This document shows positions 8,612 to 17,863 of a stretch of DNA of 64,000 nt, piece by piece. The first letter of the stretch is position 1. Each line of letters opens with the position of its first letter. The translations under genes were made by a program, and so were the position numbers. The notes under the pieces are model-generated. The model had not been told where the DNA came from and did no database searches. It worked only from the letters and a program-made list of their open reading frames with translations. Source of the stretch: Vibrio atypicus (GTDB lineage Bacteria; Pseudomonadota; Gammaproteobacteria; Enterobacterales; Vibrionaceae); contig NZ_BLID01000005.1 of the NCBI RefSeq assembly GCF_009811315.1, positions 62,001-126,000 of the forward strand, in the 5' to 3' direction.

Positions 8612-10729
8612 ATGCGATCTCTGTCCGTTCAATGGAAAATAACGCTATTAGCAGGGTGTTGTCTGCTACTTACTTCACTATCTCTTATCGGTTTTTCTAT
8701 ATATAACGCGGTATCAAATCAAAAATTGATTAAAGAGCAGAGCGCAAGTTCCGTTCTGAAAAAGTCAGAGCAGTTGATAGAGACCCAAGCCGTTCTCAAT
8801 GCGACAGAGGTTGCAGAATATTTGAGTGAAGCCTTGTATCGAGCAGAAATGTTGGCTTCGAGCGCTATGTTTCAAAAAACGAACACTGAAGAGAACTTTG
8901 GTGATAGCGAGGAGCTACGTACCGCATTGGATGAGATGGTCCGTAAATCTGTCATCAATTTTGACTCTATTCAAGGTGCGTATTTGGTGTTCGAGCCAAA
9001 CTTGTTAGACGGTGAAGATGCTAACTATGAAGATGCAGAGTATGTGGGCTCAAATGAGAAAGGCCGATTTGCGCCATATTGGATTACTGCTACCAATGGT
9101 GAAAACATAATTCCAAACGTACTCACAGAAAAAGACCTAGCAGACAACAGCAACAGTGAGCGCTTCTTCTGTCCAATCTCAAGTGGTAGCACTTGTATCT
9201 CTTCTCCTAGATTGATCTCTCACGACAGTGGTGAATTTCTTACTTCCTCTATCTCTGTTCCAATACTTATTGATGATATTCCGGTTGGCTTTTTTGGCAT
9301 TGATTTAAGGCTAGATGCGTTAAAAGGTTTGGCAAACCAGTCAGACGCAAAGCTGTTTGGTGGCCAAGGTTCAATTTCAATTATTAGTTTAGACGGCACT
9401 TTGGTCGCAAGTGATGATAGTGCAAAACCAGTCGGACAATCCTACAGTAGTGACATAACATCGAGCGCTCAATTGACAGACCTTTTGTTTGCTCAATCAG
9501 TGCAAACAAAATGGAGTGAGGATGGTCAATGGTTGACGGTTTTTGCCCCGATTATGATCGCCAACCAATCTTGGGGTGTGCTGTTTGATATGCCTAAAGA
9601 GAGTGTGCTGCATGATGCGGTTCAGTTAGACATTATTATTAGCGAACAAGTGGCATCAAGTATCCAAACTGAAATGATGGCGGGTACTGTGCTGGTTATA
9701 TTTGGACTTTTGGTCATCACCTTTATGGCATCTCGCTTAGTGAAGCCAATCCGAGAAGTTGTAGCTCGACTGGAAGATATTGCTTCTGGAGAAGGGGATT
9801 TAACTCAACGTATTGAAGTTAAATCTGGTGATGAAATTGGCCAATTAGCACAAGGATTTAATCAGTTCTTAGATAAACTTCAAGGCATCATTAAGGATAT
9901 CGTTGATACAACATTGCAAGTTGCAGCAACCTCGGAACAGTCCAAAGTCGCAGCACAAGGCACTCGCAGTAGTAGTGATGCTCAGTTTAAAGAGGTTGAT
10001 CTAGTGGCTACAGCTTCTGAAGAGATGACACAAACGGCTAGTCTGGTTGTCCAGAATGCAGAGATAGCGGTACGAGAAGCAGAAAAAGCAAATGAAGCGG
10101 CTTCTGTCGGTCAACAAGTGATTGAAGCGTCTCAATATGAGATGGAACGCTTGGTTGAACGTATGACTGCGGCGGTACCAGTCGTTGAAGAATTAGCTAA
10201 GAACAACACCAATATCACGGAAATATTAACTGTGATTGAAGGCATTTCAGAACAAACTAACTTGTTAGCATTAAACGCAGCTATCGAGGCCGCGCGAGCA
10301 GGTGATCAAGGACGAGGCTTTGCTGTGGTTGCAGAAGAAGTACGTAACCTCGCGAGTCGCACTCAATCTTCTGTTGGCGAAATCCGTGATGTGATTGCCA
10401 GTGTACAATCTGGTACTCAAGATGTGGTGGCAGCGATTCAGGAAGGAAACGATTTAGCGAATGACTCATCTCAGCAAGTGGCAAAAGCTGTCGGGGAGTT
10501 GAGTCATATCTTTGAAGCTATTGCCTCAATTAGCGATATGAACAGTCAAATTGTAAAAGCGGCAGAAGAGCAACAGTCCGTATCGGGTGAGGTGAATCAG
10601 AGTGTGAGTAATATTCGTGATCTCAGTGCGCAGATATTATCTCAGGCAGAAGAGTCAGAGTCCGTGAGTGGTCAGATTGGGACGTTATCTGAAGAACAAA
10701 AGCAGTTGGTAAATCAATTTAAAGTCTAA
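8612..10729 (+). CDS. Methyl-accepting chemotaxis protein with dCache sensor
   Basis: 705 residues. Membrane helix 1 is at about 10-31 and helix 2 at about 358-378. The roughly 320-residue periplasmic region between them, with AYLVFEPN and [10 protein letters not shown] segments, looks like a double-Cache sensor of small metabolites. HAMP follows at about 379-432, then the signalling domain with the tip [20 protein letters not shown] at about 546-565. Start ATG 8612 is preceded by AAGGATG. Monocistronic. The ligand is not predictable by eye. No C-terminal receptor-methyltransferase-binding pentapeptide is seen. Confidence 0.93.
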   Translation: MRSLSVQWKITLLAGCCLLLTSLSLIGFSIYNAVSNQKLIKEQSASSVLKKSEQLIETQAVLNATEVAEYLSEALYRAEMLASSAMFQKTNTEENFGDSEELRTALDEMVRKSVINFDSIQGAYLVFEPNLLDGEDANYEDAEYVGSNEKGRFAPYWITATNGENIIPNVLTEKDLADNSNSERFFCPISSGSTCISSPRLISHDSGEFLTSSISVPILIDDIPVGFFGIDLRLDALKGLANQSDAKLFGGQGSISIISLDGTLVASDDSAKPVGQSYSSDITSSAQLTDLLFAQSVQTKWSEDGQWLTVFAPIMIANQSWGVLFDMPKESVLHDAVQLDIIISEQVASSIQTEMMAGTVLVIFGLLVITFMASRLVKPIREVVARLEDIASGEGDLTQRIEVKSGDEIGQLAQGFNQFLDKLQGIIKDIVDTTLQVAATSEQSKVAAQGTRSSSDAQFKEVDLVATASEEMTQTASLVVQNAEIAVREAEKANEAASVGQQVIEASQYEMERLVERMTAAVPVVEELAKNNTNITEILTVIEGISEQTNLLALNAAIEAARAGDQGRGFAVVAEEVRNLASRTQSSVGEIRDVIASVQSGTQDVVAAIQEGNDLANDSSQQVAKAVGELSHIFEAIASISDMNSQIVKAAEEQQSVSGEVNQSVSNIRDLSAQILSQAEESESVSGQIGTLSEEQKQLVNQFKV

Positions 10730-10748
10730 TGCTCGGATTGTCATTATT

Positions 10749-10778
10749 CCCTATAGCGCGAAATTTGGCGCTATAGGG
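10749..10778. terminator. Hairpin between convergent genes
   Basis: Perfect 11-pair stem CCCTATAGCGC / GCGCTATAGGG with an 8-base loop, between the chemoreceptor gene and roxA. There is no T-tract on either side, so it may be a processing or boundary hairpin rather than a classical intrinsic terminator. Confidence 0.5.
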
Positions 10779-10818
10779 AGTCTAATAAGCGAAGTACTTG
10801 CCTAGTCTAAATGACCAT

Positions 10819-11949
10819 TTAGTCTAAATACCAAAAGCCTAGATTAACTAACTCAGTTAGAAGTTCGAGCTCTTGTTCTGGTAAATGATCGATATCAGAG
10901 CTTGAGATGCTAGTTTGATTGCAGAGAAGGGTGGTTAACACTCCATCTGTGACTGGGTAAGCGTCACCATTAATGTAAATAACCTGTTTGTTGTTTTGGT
11001 TATAAAGTGCGCGTAAGCCAGAGACTTTTACAACCGACCCGCCGGCATCCAAATGAGAACGGATTTCCAAAGGCTGATATGCCTCATCAGGTTCAACGAT
11101 ATCAAGCTGGTGGCGAGACTGGCTTAATGTAGTCGCCATAAAGTCTGCGACGTCATTTTCCGACTCAAGTGTCGCTTTGAGCATTTTGGTCAGAAGAGCT
11201 AAATCAGAGTTTAGTATCTCTCCGTTGTGTTGTTGGGTGTTCATTGACGGGTTATGTAAATGGACATCGCCTTTTTCATTTGCCAATACATAGTCAGCAA
11301 AGTTGCTAAGCAGTTCCTGCTCTTTTGGAGAACGAAAGCCCATCGAGTAGCTCATGCTTGCTTCTATGGTATTGCCTTCGTGTGGGAAGCCTGGCGGAAT
11401 ATAGAGAATATCTCCAGGCTCTAAAATTTCATCAATAATCGGATCAAAGCCTTCTATCTGACGAAGAGCGCCCGCTTGAACAGATTCTTGATATTGGCCT
11501 TGGTCTAGAGCTCCTACACGCCATCGACGTTTACCACTGCCTTGAATAATAAAGACATCATATTGATCAATATGTGGGCCGACGCCGCCTTCCGGCGCTG
11601 AGTAACATACCATTAGATCGTCAAATAACCATTGAGGGATCCCTCGAAATGGCTCGACCAGCTCTGCCGCGCCTAAATGCCAATGATTACACGCTTGGAC
11701 AATCAGTTGGTAATGGCTTTCGCCAAGTTCAGAAAACAGGGACTCTTCTAGGGGGCCATGTTTGGCTTTCCACTGACCATTTATGTTGGAGATAAAGCGT
11801 GAATCGACCTCTTCCTCCATCGATAAACCTGCCAATTCGTCGGGAGAGATAGGGTCAATAAAATCAACGAACCCTTGTTTGATTATCGTTGGCTTTTTGT
11901 GCCAAAACTCGGAGAGAAATTGGTTCAGGTTGACGTTTAGTTGGTACAT
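10819..11949 (-). CDS. roxA: Ribosomal protein uL16 arginine hydroxylase (RoxA/YcfD)
   Basis: 376 residues. JmjC-type Fe(II)/2-oxoglutarate oxygenase that hydroxylates an arginine of ribosomal protein L16. The facial triad is visible: GPHIDQYD supplies His and Asp, and GFPHEGN the distal His. The C-terminal third is the dimer/winged-helix part. The start codon overlaps the end of the upstream ybaM frame by 13 bases, suggesting translational coupling. Last gene of a minus-strand run TSUP-priC-ybaM-roxA. Confidence 0.9.
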   Translation of the reverse strand: MYQLNVNLNQFLSEFWHKKPTIIKQGFVDFIDPISPDELAGLSMEEEVDSRFISNINGQWKAKHGPLEESLFSELGESHYQLIVQACNHWHLGAAELVEPFRGIPQWLFDDLMVCYSAPEGGVGPHIDQYDVFIIQGSGKRRWRVGALDQGQYQESVQAGALRQIEGFDPIIDEILEPGDILYIPPGFPHEGNTIEASMSYSMGFRSPKEQELLSNFADYVLANEKGDVHLHNPSMNTQQHNGEILNSDLALLTKMLKATLESENDVADFMATTLSQSRHQLDIVEPDEAYQPLEIRSHLDAGGSVVKVSGLRALYNQNNKQVIYINGDAYPVTDGVLTTLLCNQTSISSSDIDHLPEQELELLTELVNLGFWYLD

Positions 11950-12113
11950 GCTTGAGCTTGCTCCAACTTGCTTTCTAAATCCGACTTAACAATATTGATT
12001 GCTTGAAGTGCGACTTTTGGATCCACTTCGTTGCTCTCTAATAAGTAGATAAGGTCAACGGCGAGCTTTATTTCGTCCGACGCGTTTTCTAATCCTGTTG
12101 GTTGTGTTGACAT
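11937..12113 (-). CDS. ybaM: YbaM family small protein (DUF2496)
   Basis: 58 residues, easily missed because of its size. The translation begins MSTQPTGLENASDEIKLAVD and continues LIYLLESNEVDP, closely resembling E. coli YbaM (DUF2496), whose gene also follows priC. Function is unknown. The priC stop TAA directly abuts this ATG (TAAATG), and the frame runs 13 bases into roxA. That arrangement, conserved synteny and the sequence pattern make it a real gene. It is helical and acidic, with no signal peptide. Confidence 0.85.
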   Translation of the reverse strand: MSTQPTGLENASDEIKLAVDLIYLLESNEVDPKVALQAINIVKSDLESKLEQAQACTN

Positions 12114-12662
12114 TTATCTGTATCTCTCTCGGTACGTGATTTGATTTTCAATCTTACGCTTTGCCTCTTGGCAGCGTTTTAAACGTTGTTCCGTCGTTAA
12201 TAAATCTTGTTCTGCTTCAACTCGTTGAAATGGTGGCAATGAATTGAGTTTACGCTGTTTATCTTTGACCATTTCAATGAGTCGTCTTTCCCATTCGCAA
12301 TGTTGAGCTAAGTGTTGTTGAAGTTCGTTTAAGGGGCTCTGCATATAGCGATGATGCTTTGGCTCAGCGCGGCGGATACCAGTAGTGGCAATTTCTCGTT
12401 GTATCGCACTGATTTGAGCGACTAACTTGTCTGTTAAGTATTCTGCTCGTGATGAGTCCAGTTGCCCGGTTTTTTCTTCTCTTAGAATACTCTCTAATGT
12501 GATTTGTGTTTCTTCAACACAAGGTAATAGACGTTTGGATTTACAGGGAAATAACCGCTCATCAAAAAGAGGTTTGTAGTTGTCGCCGCGTTGCTTGTCT
12601 AGCTCATGTGCTTGTTGAGCGAGTTGTTCGAGTGTTGCAGTTAATTGCTGAAAGCGACTCAT
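12114..12662 (-). CDS. priC: Primosomal replication protein PriC
   Basis: 182 residues. PriC restarts stalled replication forks by helping load DnaB on SSB-coated DNA. The sequence is all-helical, rich in Gln, Glu and Arg, with the PriC pattern (FDERLFPCKS near the N-terminus, a basic RRAEPKHHRY segment, and QRLKRCQEAKRKIENQI at the end). ATG 12662 overlaps the stop of the upstream transporter gene (ATGA). The gene is followed immediately by ybaM, the same pair as in E. coli. Confidence 0.85.
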   Translation of the reverse strand: MSRFQQLTATLEQLAQQAHELDKQRGDNYKPLFDERLFPCKSKRLLPCVEETQITLESILREEKTGQLDSSRAEYLTDKLVAQISAIQREIATTGIRRAEPKHHRYMQSPLNELQQHLAQHCEWERRLIEMVKDKQRKLNSLPPFQRVEAEQDLLTTEQRLKRCQEAKRKIENQITYRERYR

Positions 12663-13438
12663 AAGGTGACAAACCAAGCTTCATAAGCGAGTTTTACTGC
12701 AAGAATACTGACAACAGTGACAAAGACTGGTCGAATGAATTTAGCCCCAAAACGAATTGCTGAGTGGGCACCTACAAATGCGCCAGCCATCAAACAAACC
12801 CCCATAGTTAAACCTAGTACCCAATCAATATGGCCCAAAATGGCGAAGGTCACTAAAGAGGTGAAGTTGCTGGTAAAGTTCATTGCTTTTGCTAAACCAG
12901 AGGCGAGCAAAATATTTAGCCGATAGAGCGCCATAGAACTAACCGTCCAAAAAGCGCCAGTCCCTGGTCCAGCAACGCCATCATAAAAACCAAGCAGCAT
13001 GCCTTGAGCGTACTGTTTTTTGTTTAAGACAGGGCAAGGTTGGGGCATCTCGTTGCGATTAGCGTCTGGTGTTTTATGCCAAATAGTATAGACGGCTGCG
13101 GCTAAAATAATCAGCGGTAAGATTTTTTCTAGCCACTCTGTGGTAATGAGATCGACAAATAGAGTCCCAAGCGTCGCGCCAATTAAGGTTGATACAAAAG
13201 CGCGTTTCCAGCAGCGTGGCTTGAATAAACGTTTCTTATAGTAAGTGAAAGCTGCTGTAGAGGAAGCAAAGGTAGCGGCTAGTTTATTGGTGCCAAGTGC
13301 AATATGCGGTGGTAGGCCTAAAGATAGCAAGGCAGGGACGGTTAACATCCCACCACCACCAGCGACAGCATCGATAAATCCAGCAGAGAAAGCAACTAAG
13401 GCCAACACCAACAGCATTGTTGGCTCAAGTAATTCCAT
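12659..13438 (-). CDS. TSUP-family membrane transporter (YfcA-like)
   Basis: 259 residues, about 7-8 membrane segments. The N-terminal AGFIDAVAGGGGMLTVPALL and the repeated GFYDGVAGPGTG segment are hallmarks of the TauE/SafE (TSUP) sulfite/organosulfonate exporter family, and the closest look is to E. coli YfcA. The substrate is unknown. Translationally coupled to priC (4-base overlap), a link with replication genes that is probably positional only. It begins 37 bases after the dinG stop. Confidence 0.88.
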   Translation of the reverse strand: MELLEPTMLLVLALVAFSAGFIDAVAGGGGMLTVPALLSLGLPPHIALGTNKLAATFASSTAAFTYYKKRLFKPRCWKRAFVSTLIGATLGTLFVDLITTEWLEKILPLIILAAAVYTIWHKTPDANRNEMPQPCPVLNKKQYAQGMLLGFYDGVAGPGTGAFWTVSSMALYRLNILLASGLAKAMNFTSNFTSLVTFAILGHIDWVLGLTMGVCLMAGAFVGAHSAIRFGAKFIRPVFVTVVSILAVKLAYEAWFVTL

Positions 13439-13474
13439 ATTTCGTTGTTCTTTTATTTATGAGGTCAATAGACT

Positions 13475-15550
13475 TTAGTGTTCAATGACACGCTTAAAAG
13501 GCGGCAAAGAATCCAGCAGCGATTTTCCGTAACGCTTAGTCACAATACGGCGATCTAGGATGGTGACTTTACCAGAATCCCTCTCTTTACGCAGCAGGCG
13601 TCCGACAGATTGAATCAGCTTTTTACTCGCTTCTGGGACGGTAATTTGCATAAATGGGTTACCACCTCGATTTTCTATGTACTCAGCATGAGCCTGTTCT
13701 ACTGGAGAAGTCGGTACACCAAAGGGAATTTTGGTAATGATTAAATTCTCTAGTAGCTCACCCGGTAGATCCAAACCTTCAGAAAAACTCCCCGTTCCAA
13801 ATAAGACACTGGTTTTTTGGCATTGGATCAGCGTTTTATGTTTATTGAGAATTTCTGTTCGCGATTCCTGGCCCTGAACTTGTAAAGCCCAGCCCCTTTT
13901 AACGAAATCTGTGGAAAGAGCCTCTGCAACTTTATTCATTTGCCAATATGAAGAGAATAGAACCAAGTTAGCTTGTTTGTCCTCAATTAAGTTAGGCAAA
14001 ATTTCGATAAGATATTCCGTAAATTGAGGTGCTTGAGGTTCGTACTTCATTTTAGGAACATAAAGTTCCGCTTGATTTTGGTAATCAAACGGTGAAGCGA
14101 GAGCCAAAAATCTTACCCCATCTTCTGGTTTTTCACTGATCCCAGCCTGTCGACAGAAAAAGTTAAATGAGTTCAAAGCTCGCATTGTCGCTGAGGTGAG
14201 TACCGCACCGACGCATCGACTCCAAAGCTGTTGGTCAAGTTGCCAACCAACCTCTAGAGGAGAAACATTGACGATGAAATCACCATCTCGCTCAGGGCTC
14301 ACTTCTAACCAACGAGCTAAAGGTGCTCCTTTTTCTCGTTGAGGTTCAGCCATTAGGTTCCAAACCGCGGCTAAATTGTCCATCCGCTGGATGAAGAAAC
14401 CTAATTCTGCCAATGCAGGTTCAGCTAACCGACTAGAGAGCTCACCATCTTTAACACGCTCCGCTATTAGATCCGCCACTTTACCTACCGCTTGAGCACC
14501 TTTTTGCGACAATTTTTTTAGCTCTTTAGATTCTTCTTCTAGCCAGCTTGGTAGTTTGCCGTTTTCAAAGCGGTAAATACTCTCATTAAAATGGGCAGGA
14601 TCGAAACGAGTTGCCAGTTGAGATAAAGAGGGGATTAACTGTTGTACAGAATCTTGCAGCTCATTTCTAAATCGACTGACACGCTTTTCATCAGCCATCC
14701 CCGCAAATTTTGCAACTGACTGATTGAGTCGCTCTAGCCAAGTCGCTGCACCTTTTAGACTAGCCGCTGCAGAGGAGTGGTCTCTGGCGACATGAGGTAG
14801 GTGGTGTGCCTCATCAAATACATAAATTGTATTTTCAGGTTCAGGTAAGATTACGCCGCCGCCTAGGTCAGCATCAGCCATAACTAAACTATGATTGGCA
14901 ATAATGACATCTGCTTTGTCCATTTCTGAGCGAGCTTTTTGGAAAGGACATCCTCGGTGTGCAGGCATGCTGCCGTTACAGCTATGTTTGTCACTGACAA
15001 TCATTTGCCAGATTTCATCACTGATCGGTTTTGGCCAGGAATCTCGGTCACCATCCCATTTGTTCTCAGCAAGCTTTTTGTACATCAGTTCTAGCTGGTC
15101 AATGTCTTTCTTTTTAGGTTTTGTTTCAAACATAGCGAGCTGGCCGCCATCAACTCCGGAAGCGGATGCGAGTTTCTCTGCGCAGCAGTAACGCTGTCTT
15201 CCTTTTGCCAAAATGAAAGAAAACTCACGATCTGTCAGTCTTCTATATAGAGGCAGGTCTTTGTTGACCAGTTGTTCTTGAAGCGCAACGGTAGCGGTGG
15301 AGATGACAACTTTACGGTTATTGAACAGCGCAACGGGAATCGTCGCCATTAAATAAGAGAGAGACTTACCAATTCCCGTTCCAGCTTCAGCCACAATAAT
15401 ACGTGTTGATTTGTGATAGTCGCCACAAAGAGTCTTAGCTATTTCTGCAACGAGATAGTTCTGCGCGCGGCGAGGTACAAAGTTATCAAGCTGAGACTGT
15501 AGATTTTGATAGCTGTGGCGAATGGATTGTTGGATTTTACTGGTTGTCAT
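13475..15550 (-). CDS. dinG: ATP-dependent DNA helicase DinG
   Basis: 691 residues. 5'-3' superfamily 2 helicase of the XPD type, resolving R-loops and replication obstacles. Walker A lies in AEAGTGIGKSLSY (residues about 55-67) and the DEAH box in VFDEAHHLPHVA. Cysteines of the iron-sulfur cluster are in RYCCAEK, KHSCNGS and RGCPFQ. Motif VI is QSVGRLLRKERD near the end. I chose ATG 15550 (MTTSKIQQ); a further ATG exists 12 codons upstream. First gene of the minus-strand cluster that ends with roxA. Confidence 0.92.
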   Translation of the reverse strand: MTTSKIQQSIRHSYQNLQSQLDNFVPRRAQNYLVAEIAKTLCGDYHKSTRIIVAEAGTGIGKSLSYLMATIPVALFNNRKVVISTATVALQEQLVNKDLPLYRRLTDREFSFILAKGRQRYCCAEKLASASGVDGGQLAMFETKPKKKDIDQLELMYKKLAENKWDGDRDSWPKPISDEIWQMIVSDKHSCNGSMPAHRGCPFQKARSEMDKADVIIANHSLVMADADLGGGVILPEPENTIYVFDEAHHLPHVARDHSSAAASLKGAATWLERLNQSVAKFAGMADEKRVSRFRNELQDSVQQLIPSLSQLATRFDPAHFNESIYRFENGKLPSWLEEESKELKKLSQKGAQAVGKVADLIAERVKDGELSSRLAEPALAELGFFIQRMDNLAAVWNLMAEPQREKGAPLARWLEVSPERDGDFIVNVSPLEVGWQLDQQLWSRCVGAVLTSATMRALNSFNFFCRQAGISEKPEDGVRFLALASPFDYQNQAELYVPKMKYEPQAPQFTEYLIEILPNLIEDKQANLVLFSSYWQMNKVAEALSTDFVKRGWALQVQGQESRTEILNKHKTLIQCQKTSVLFGTGSFSEGLDLPGELLENLIITKIPFGVPTSPVEQAHAEYIENRGGNPFMQITVPEASKKLIQSVGRLLRKERDSGKVTILDRRIVTKRYGKSLLDSLPPFKRVIEH

Positions 15551-16065
15551 ACTGCGATCTCTATAACGGGAGAGGGATGATAGCACAGTTATCTAAGTAC
15601 TACTCAGCTCACGAAATAGAATCCTTATTAACCAAATGTGGATCTTGTTCACAAAAAAAAACTGAACCATCAGGAACTTAGAATAATTTCTAAATGTAAA
15701 AAATATATAACCCCACAACCGCTTCTCGATTAGTGTAAAAATCTACGTATAGGCTATTTTATGTTAATTTTTAGTTGATGTGACTATTGCGACTGTTTTA
15801 TTTGTTTTTTGCTTTGCGCAGTGGAAGCTTATGAAGTTGGTCGTAAAATGTGCGCAAAATTATGCAAGTTATTGTTTTGCATTGAATTTATGTTTTTTTA
15901 TCTGGTTTTTTTAGAAGATTTGACACGCAGGATAATCTTTTGCAATCTAGACCTCGCAATTTAGTGACGATGACATTTGACCAATAAGAGTTCAAAGTCA
16001 TCATCAACAAACATAAAGGGAACCGGATAAGGATTTCCCAAATTAAGAAAAGGCAGTGGATTATT
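15551..16065 (+). other. Intergenic region upstream of the porin gene
   Basis: About 480 AT-rich bases between divergent dinG and the porin gene, with a long leader likely. A TTGACA box is at 15920-15925 with weak TGCAAT (15941-15946) downstream as the only plausible promoter I can pick. I found no convincing operator, small ORF or terminator here. The ribosome site just before the porin ATG is weak. Confidence 0.3.
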
Positions 16066-17085
16066 ATGAAAAAGACTCTAGTAGCTCTAGCTATTCTAGC
16101 AGCAGGTTCAGCAAACGCATTTGAACTATACAACCAAGACGGCACTTCAGTAGCTGTTAAGGGTGAAGTTGATCTTTACGTTCAAACTAGTGAAGCTCAA
16201 AAAGATGGCGAAGCTAAGTCAAAAGAAAACGCACACGTATACACTTGGGCTTACGCTCAAATTGACTTTGAGCACGCTCTAAACGATGACGTTGCAGTTT
16301 TCGGTTCTTTTGAAATCGAAGGCGACGGTAACAGCGCTGCTAAATTCGATGATGTTGTTGGTGGTTTCAAAGGTGATTTCGGTAAGTTATCTATCGGTGA
16401 AACTGGTTCATCTTACGGTGCTCTAGAGAAGGCTGAAGTTTCTAACGAGCAGGCTGAATTTGACGTAGTTTACAACTCTTCTGAGTCTGCTGGTAAAGGC
16501 ATCCGTTTCGAAACAACAGTTGCTGAAAACCTAGCGCTTTCTGCTGACATCCAAACTCGTGCAGATGAAGATGACGATGCTAACTACGCAGTTTCTGCTG
16601 ATTACGCAACAGACGCATTCTCTGTAGCAGTTGCTTACCTTGCTTCTGGTGACCAAGGTAAGAAAACTGACCCTGACTACGTAGAAGGCGGTTCAGCTTA
16701 CGGTATTTCTGCGTCTCTAGATGTTATCGAAAACCTATACTTAGCGGCTACATTCACTAAGTACGATGGCCAAGGTGAAGTTGGTGTATCTGGTGGTAAC
16801 AACGACGGTGTTAAACTTGAGTTTGCAAACCATGAAGGTACATCTATGGGCCTAGCAGCAGCGTACACAATCGATAAAGCTCGCATTTATGCTGCATACC
16901 ACCAAGTACAAGCTGATAAGCTAGCTGACGGTACTAAGCTAGATGATACCGCGACTGGTTATTATGTTGGTGCTGATTACGCTGTACTTTCAAATGTTAC
17001 TGCTTACCTAGAATACGGTGCCGCTGATGTTGAAAATGTAGGTGACTACTCTAACGTAATTGCTGGTATGTACATCGCGTTCTAA
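16066..17085 (+). CDS. OmpU-type general porin
   Basis: 339 residues. Signal peptide at 1-18 (MKKTLVALAILAAGSANA), then a 16-strand trimeric beta-barrel typical of Vibrio porins: FELYNQDGTSVAVKGEVDLY at the mature N-terminus, GKLSIGETGSSYGAL near the L3 loop region and a terminal strand ending VIAGMYIAF, with the aromatic C-terminal residue needed for BAM recognition. It forms a passive channel for small solutes. It carries optimal-looking codons (GGT, GCA/GCT, AAC, CTA), consistent with high expression. Whether it is OmpU itself or a paralogue cannot be settled without alignment. Confidence 0.9.
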   Translation: MKKTLVALAILAAGSANAFELYNQDGTSVAVKGEVDLYVQTSEAQKDGEAKSKENAHVYTWAYAQIDFEHALNDDVAVFGSFEIEGDGNSAAKFDDVVGGFKGDFGKLSIGETGSSYGALEKAEVSNEQAEFDVVYNSSESAGKGIRFETTVAENLALSADIQTRADEDDDANYAVSADYATDAFSVAVAYLASGDQGKKTDPDYVEGGSAYGISASLDVIENLYLAATFTKYDGQGEVGVSGGNNDGVKLEFANHEGTSMGLAAAYTIDKARIYAAYHQVQADKLADGTKLDDTATGYYVGADYAVLSNVTAYLEYGAADVENVGDYSNVIAGMYIAF

Positions 17086-17110
17086 TTAGCTTTTATATAA
17101 GTTAATATCT

Positions 17111-17137
17111 AAGCCAGTGCATTGCACTGGCTTTTTT
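17111..17137 (+). terminator. Terminator after the porin gene
   Basis: Ten-pair stem AAGCCAGTGC / GCACTGGCTT with a 3-base loop and TTTTTT tail. Confidence 0.88.
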
Positions 17138-17153
17138 CATATAAGGAGTATTT

Positions 17154-17789
17154 ATGAAGCGTACTGTTCTGGTTTTTGCCTTGTCTTTATTTTCACTCGT
17201 GAGTTATGCAGGAACGGTGGAGCTCGCACAAGGTGTTGATATTCATTCTGTCAATGGCGAGAAAATCAAAAATGCCGAAGACATTCAGTTAGTGAATGGC
17301 CAAAACCAATTGGTGCTGAGTTTTGGTGGTAAATTAATTGAAAGTGGCAAGAAAGAGCACTATTCAGCGCCGCCATATGTTGTTGTTGCAATGCTTGACT
17401 CGTCGACAAAGACTAAAATAAAACTAAACTCGAAACGTCTGTCAACGATCACCAAAAATGTTAAATCTGGTTCGGACATCTTTGAAATAACCCAAAAAGG
17501 GGAAGACGTTAGTACGACTCAAGAGATATTGCCGCCTGCAGATACATTTCTACCGTATTCAAATATCGAAAAATTAGTCAAAGAATATAATCAGCAACGT
17601 GGCTTGATATTTGAATCTGGCACCATTCGTGAACTTCAAAAAGAGCTAGACCAGGTGCAGAAAACTCAAGTGACTGAAGTTAAGACAAAAGCAGAAAGTG
17701 AGGCGTCGCTGCAGTTGAAAATATGGTATAGCAGAGCTACCGAAGAAGAGCGTAAAGAATTCCAACGTTGGATGATTGAGCAGAAATAA
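17154..17789 (+). CDS. DUF2057 / UPF0319 family protein (YccT/CsgI-like)
   Basis: 211 residues with a signal peptide at about 1-19 (MKRTVLVFALSLFSLVSYAG). The mature start TVELAQGVDIHSVNGEKIKN and the QLVNGQNQLVLSF pattern match the DUF2057 family, whose E. coli member YccT (CsgI) inhibits curli assembly in the periplasm. Vibrio lacks a curli locus here, so the role is unknown. The C-terminal 60 residues are a charged helix. Ribosome site AAGGAG. It lies 17 bases after the porin terminator and may be read through from it. Confidence 0.75.
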   Translation: MKRTVLVFALSLFSLVSYAGTVELAQGVDIHSVNGEKIKNAEDIQLVNGQNQLVLSFGGKLIESGKKEHYSAPPYVVVAMLDSSTKTKIKLNSKRLSTITKNVKSGSDIFEITQKGEDVSTTQEILPPADTFLPYSNIEKLVKEYNQQRGLIFESGTIRELQKELDQVQKTQVTEVKTKAESEASLQLKIWYSRATEEERKEFQRWMIEQK

Positions 17790-17863
17790 CAATCGTTTGA
17801 TGATAATAGAGAGCGCAGTGACGTGATGAGTCATGCGCTCTTTTACTTTCTGCGGGAAGGGGA

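Noticed and set aside
15637..15653. CRP-like TGTGGATCTTGTTCACA upstream of the porin gene
   Set aside because: The half-sites are separated by seven bases rather than six, so it is off by one from the CRP consensus.
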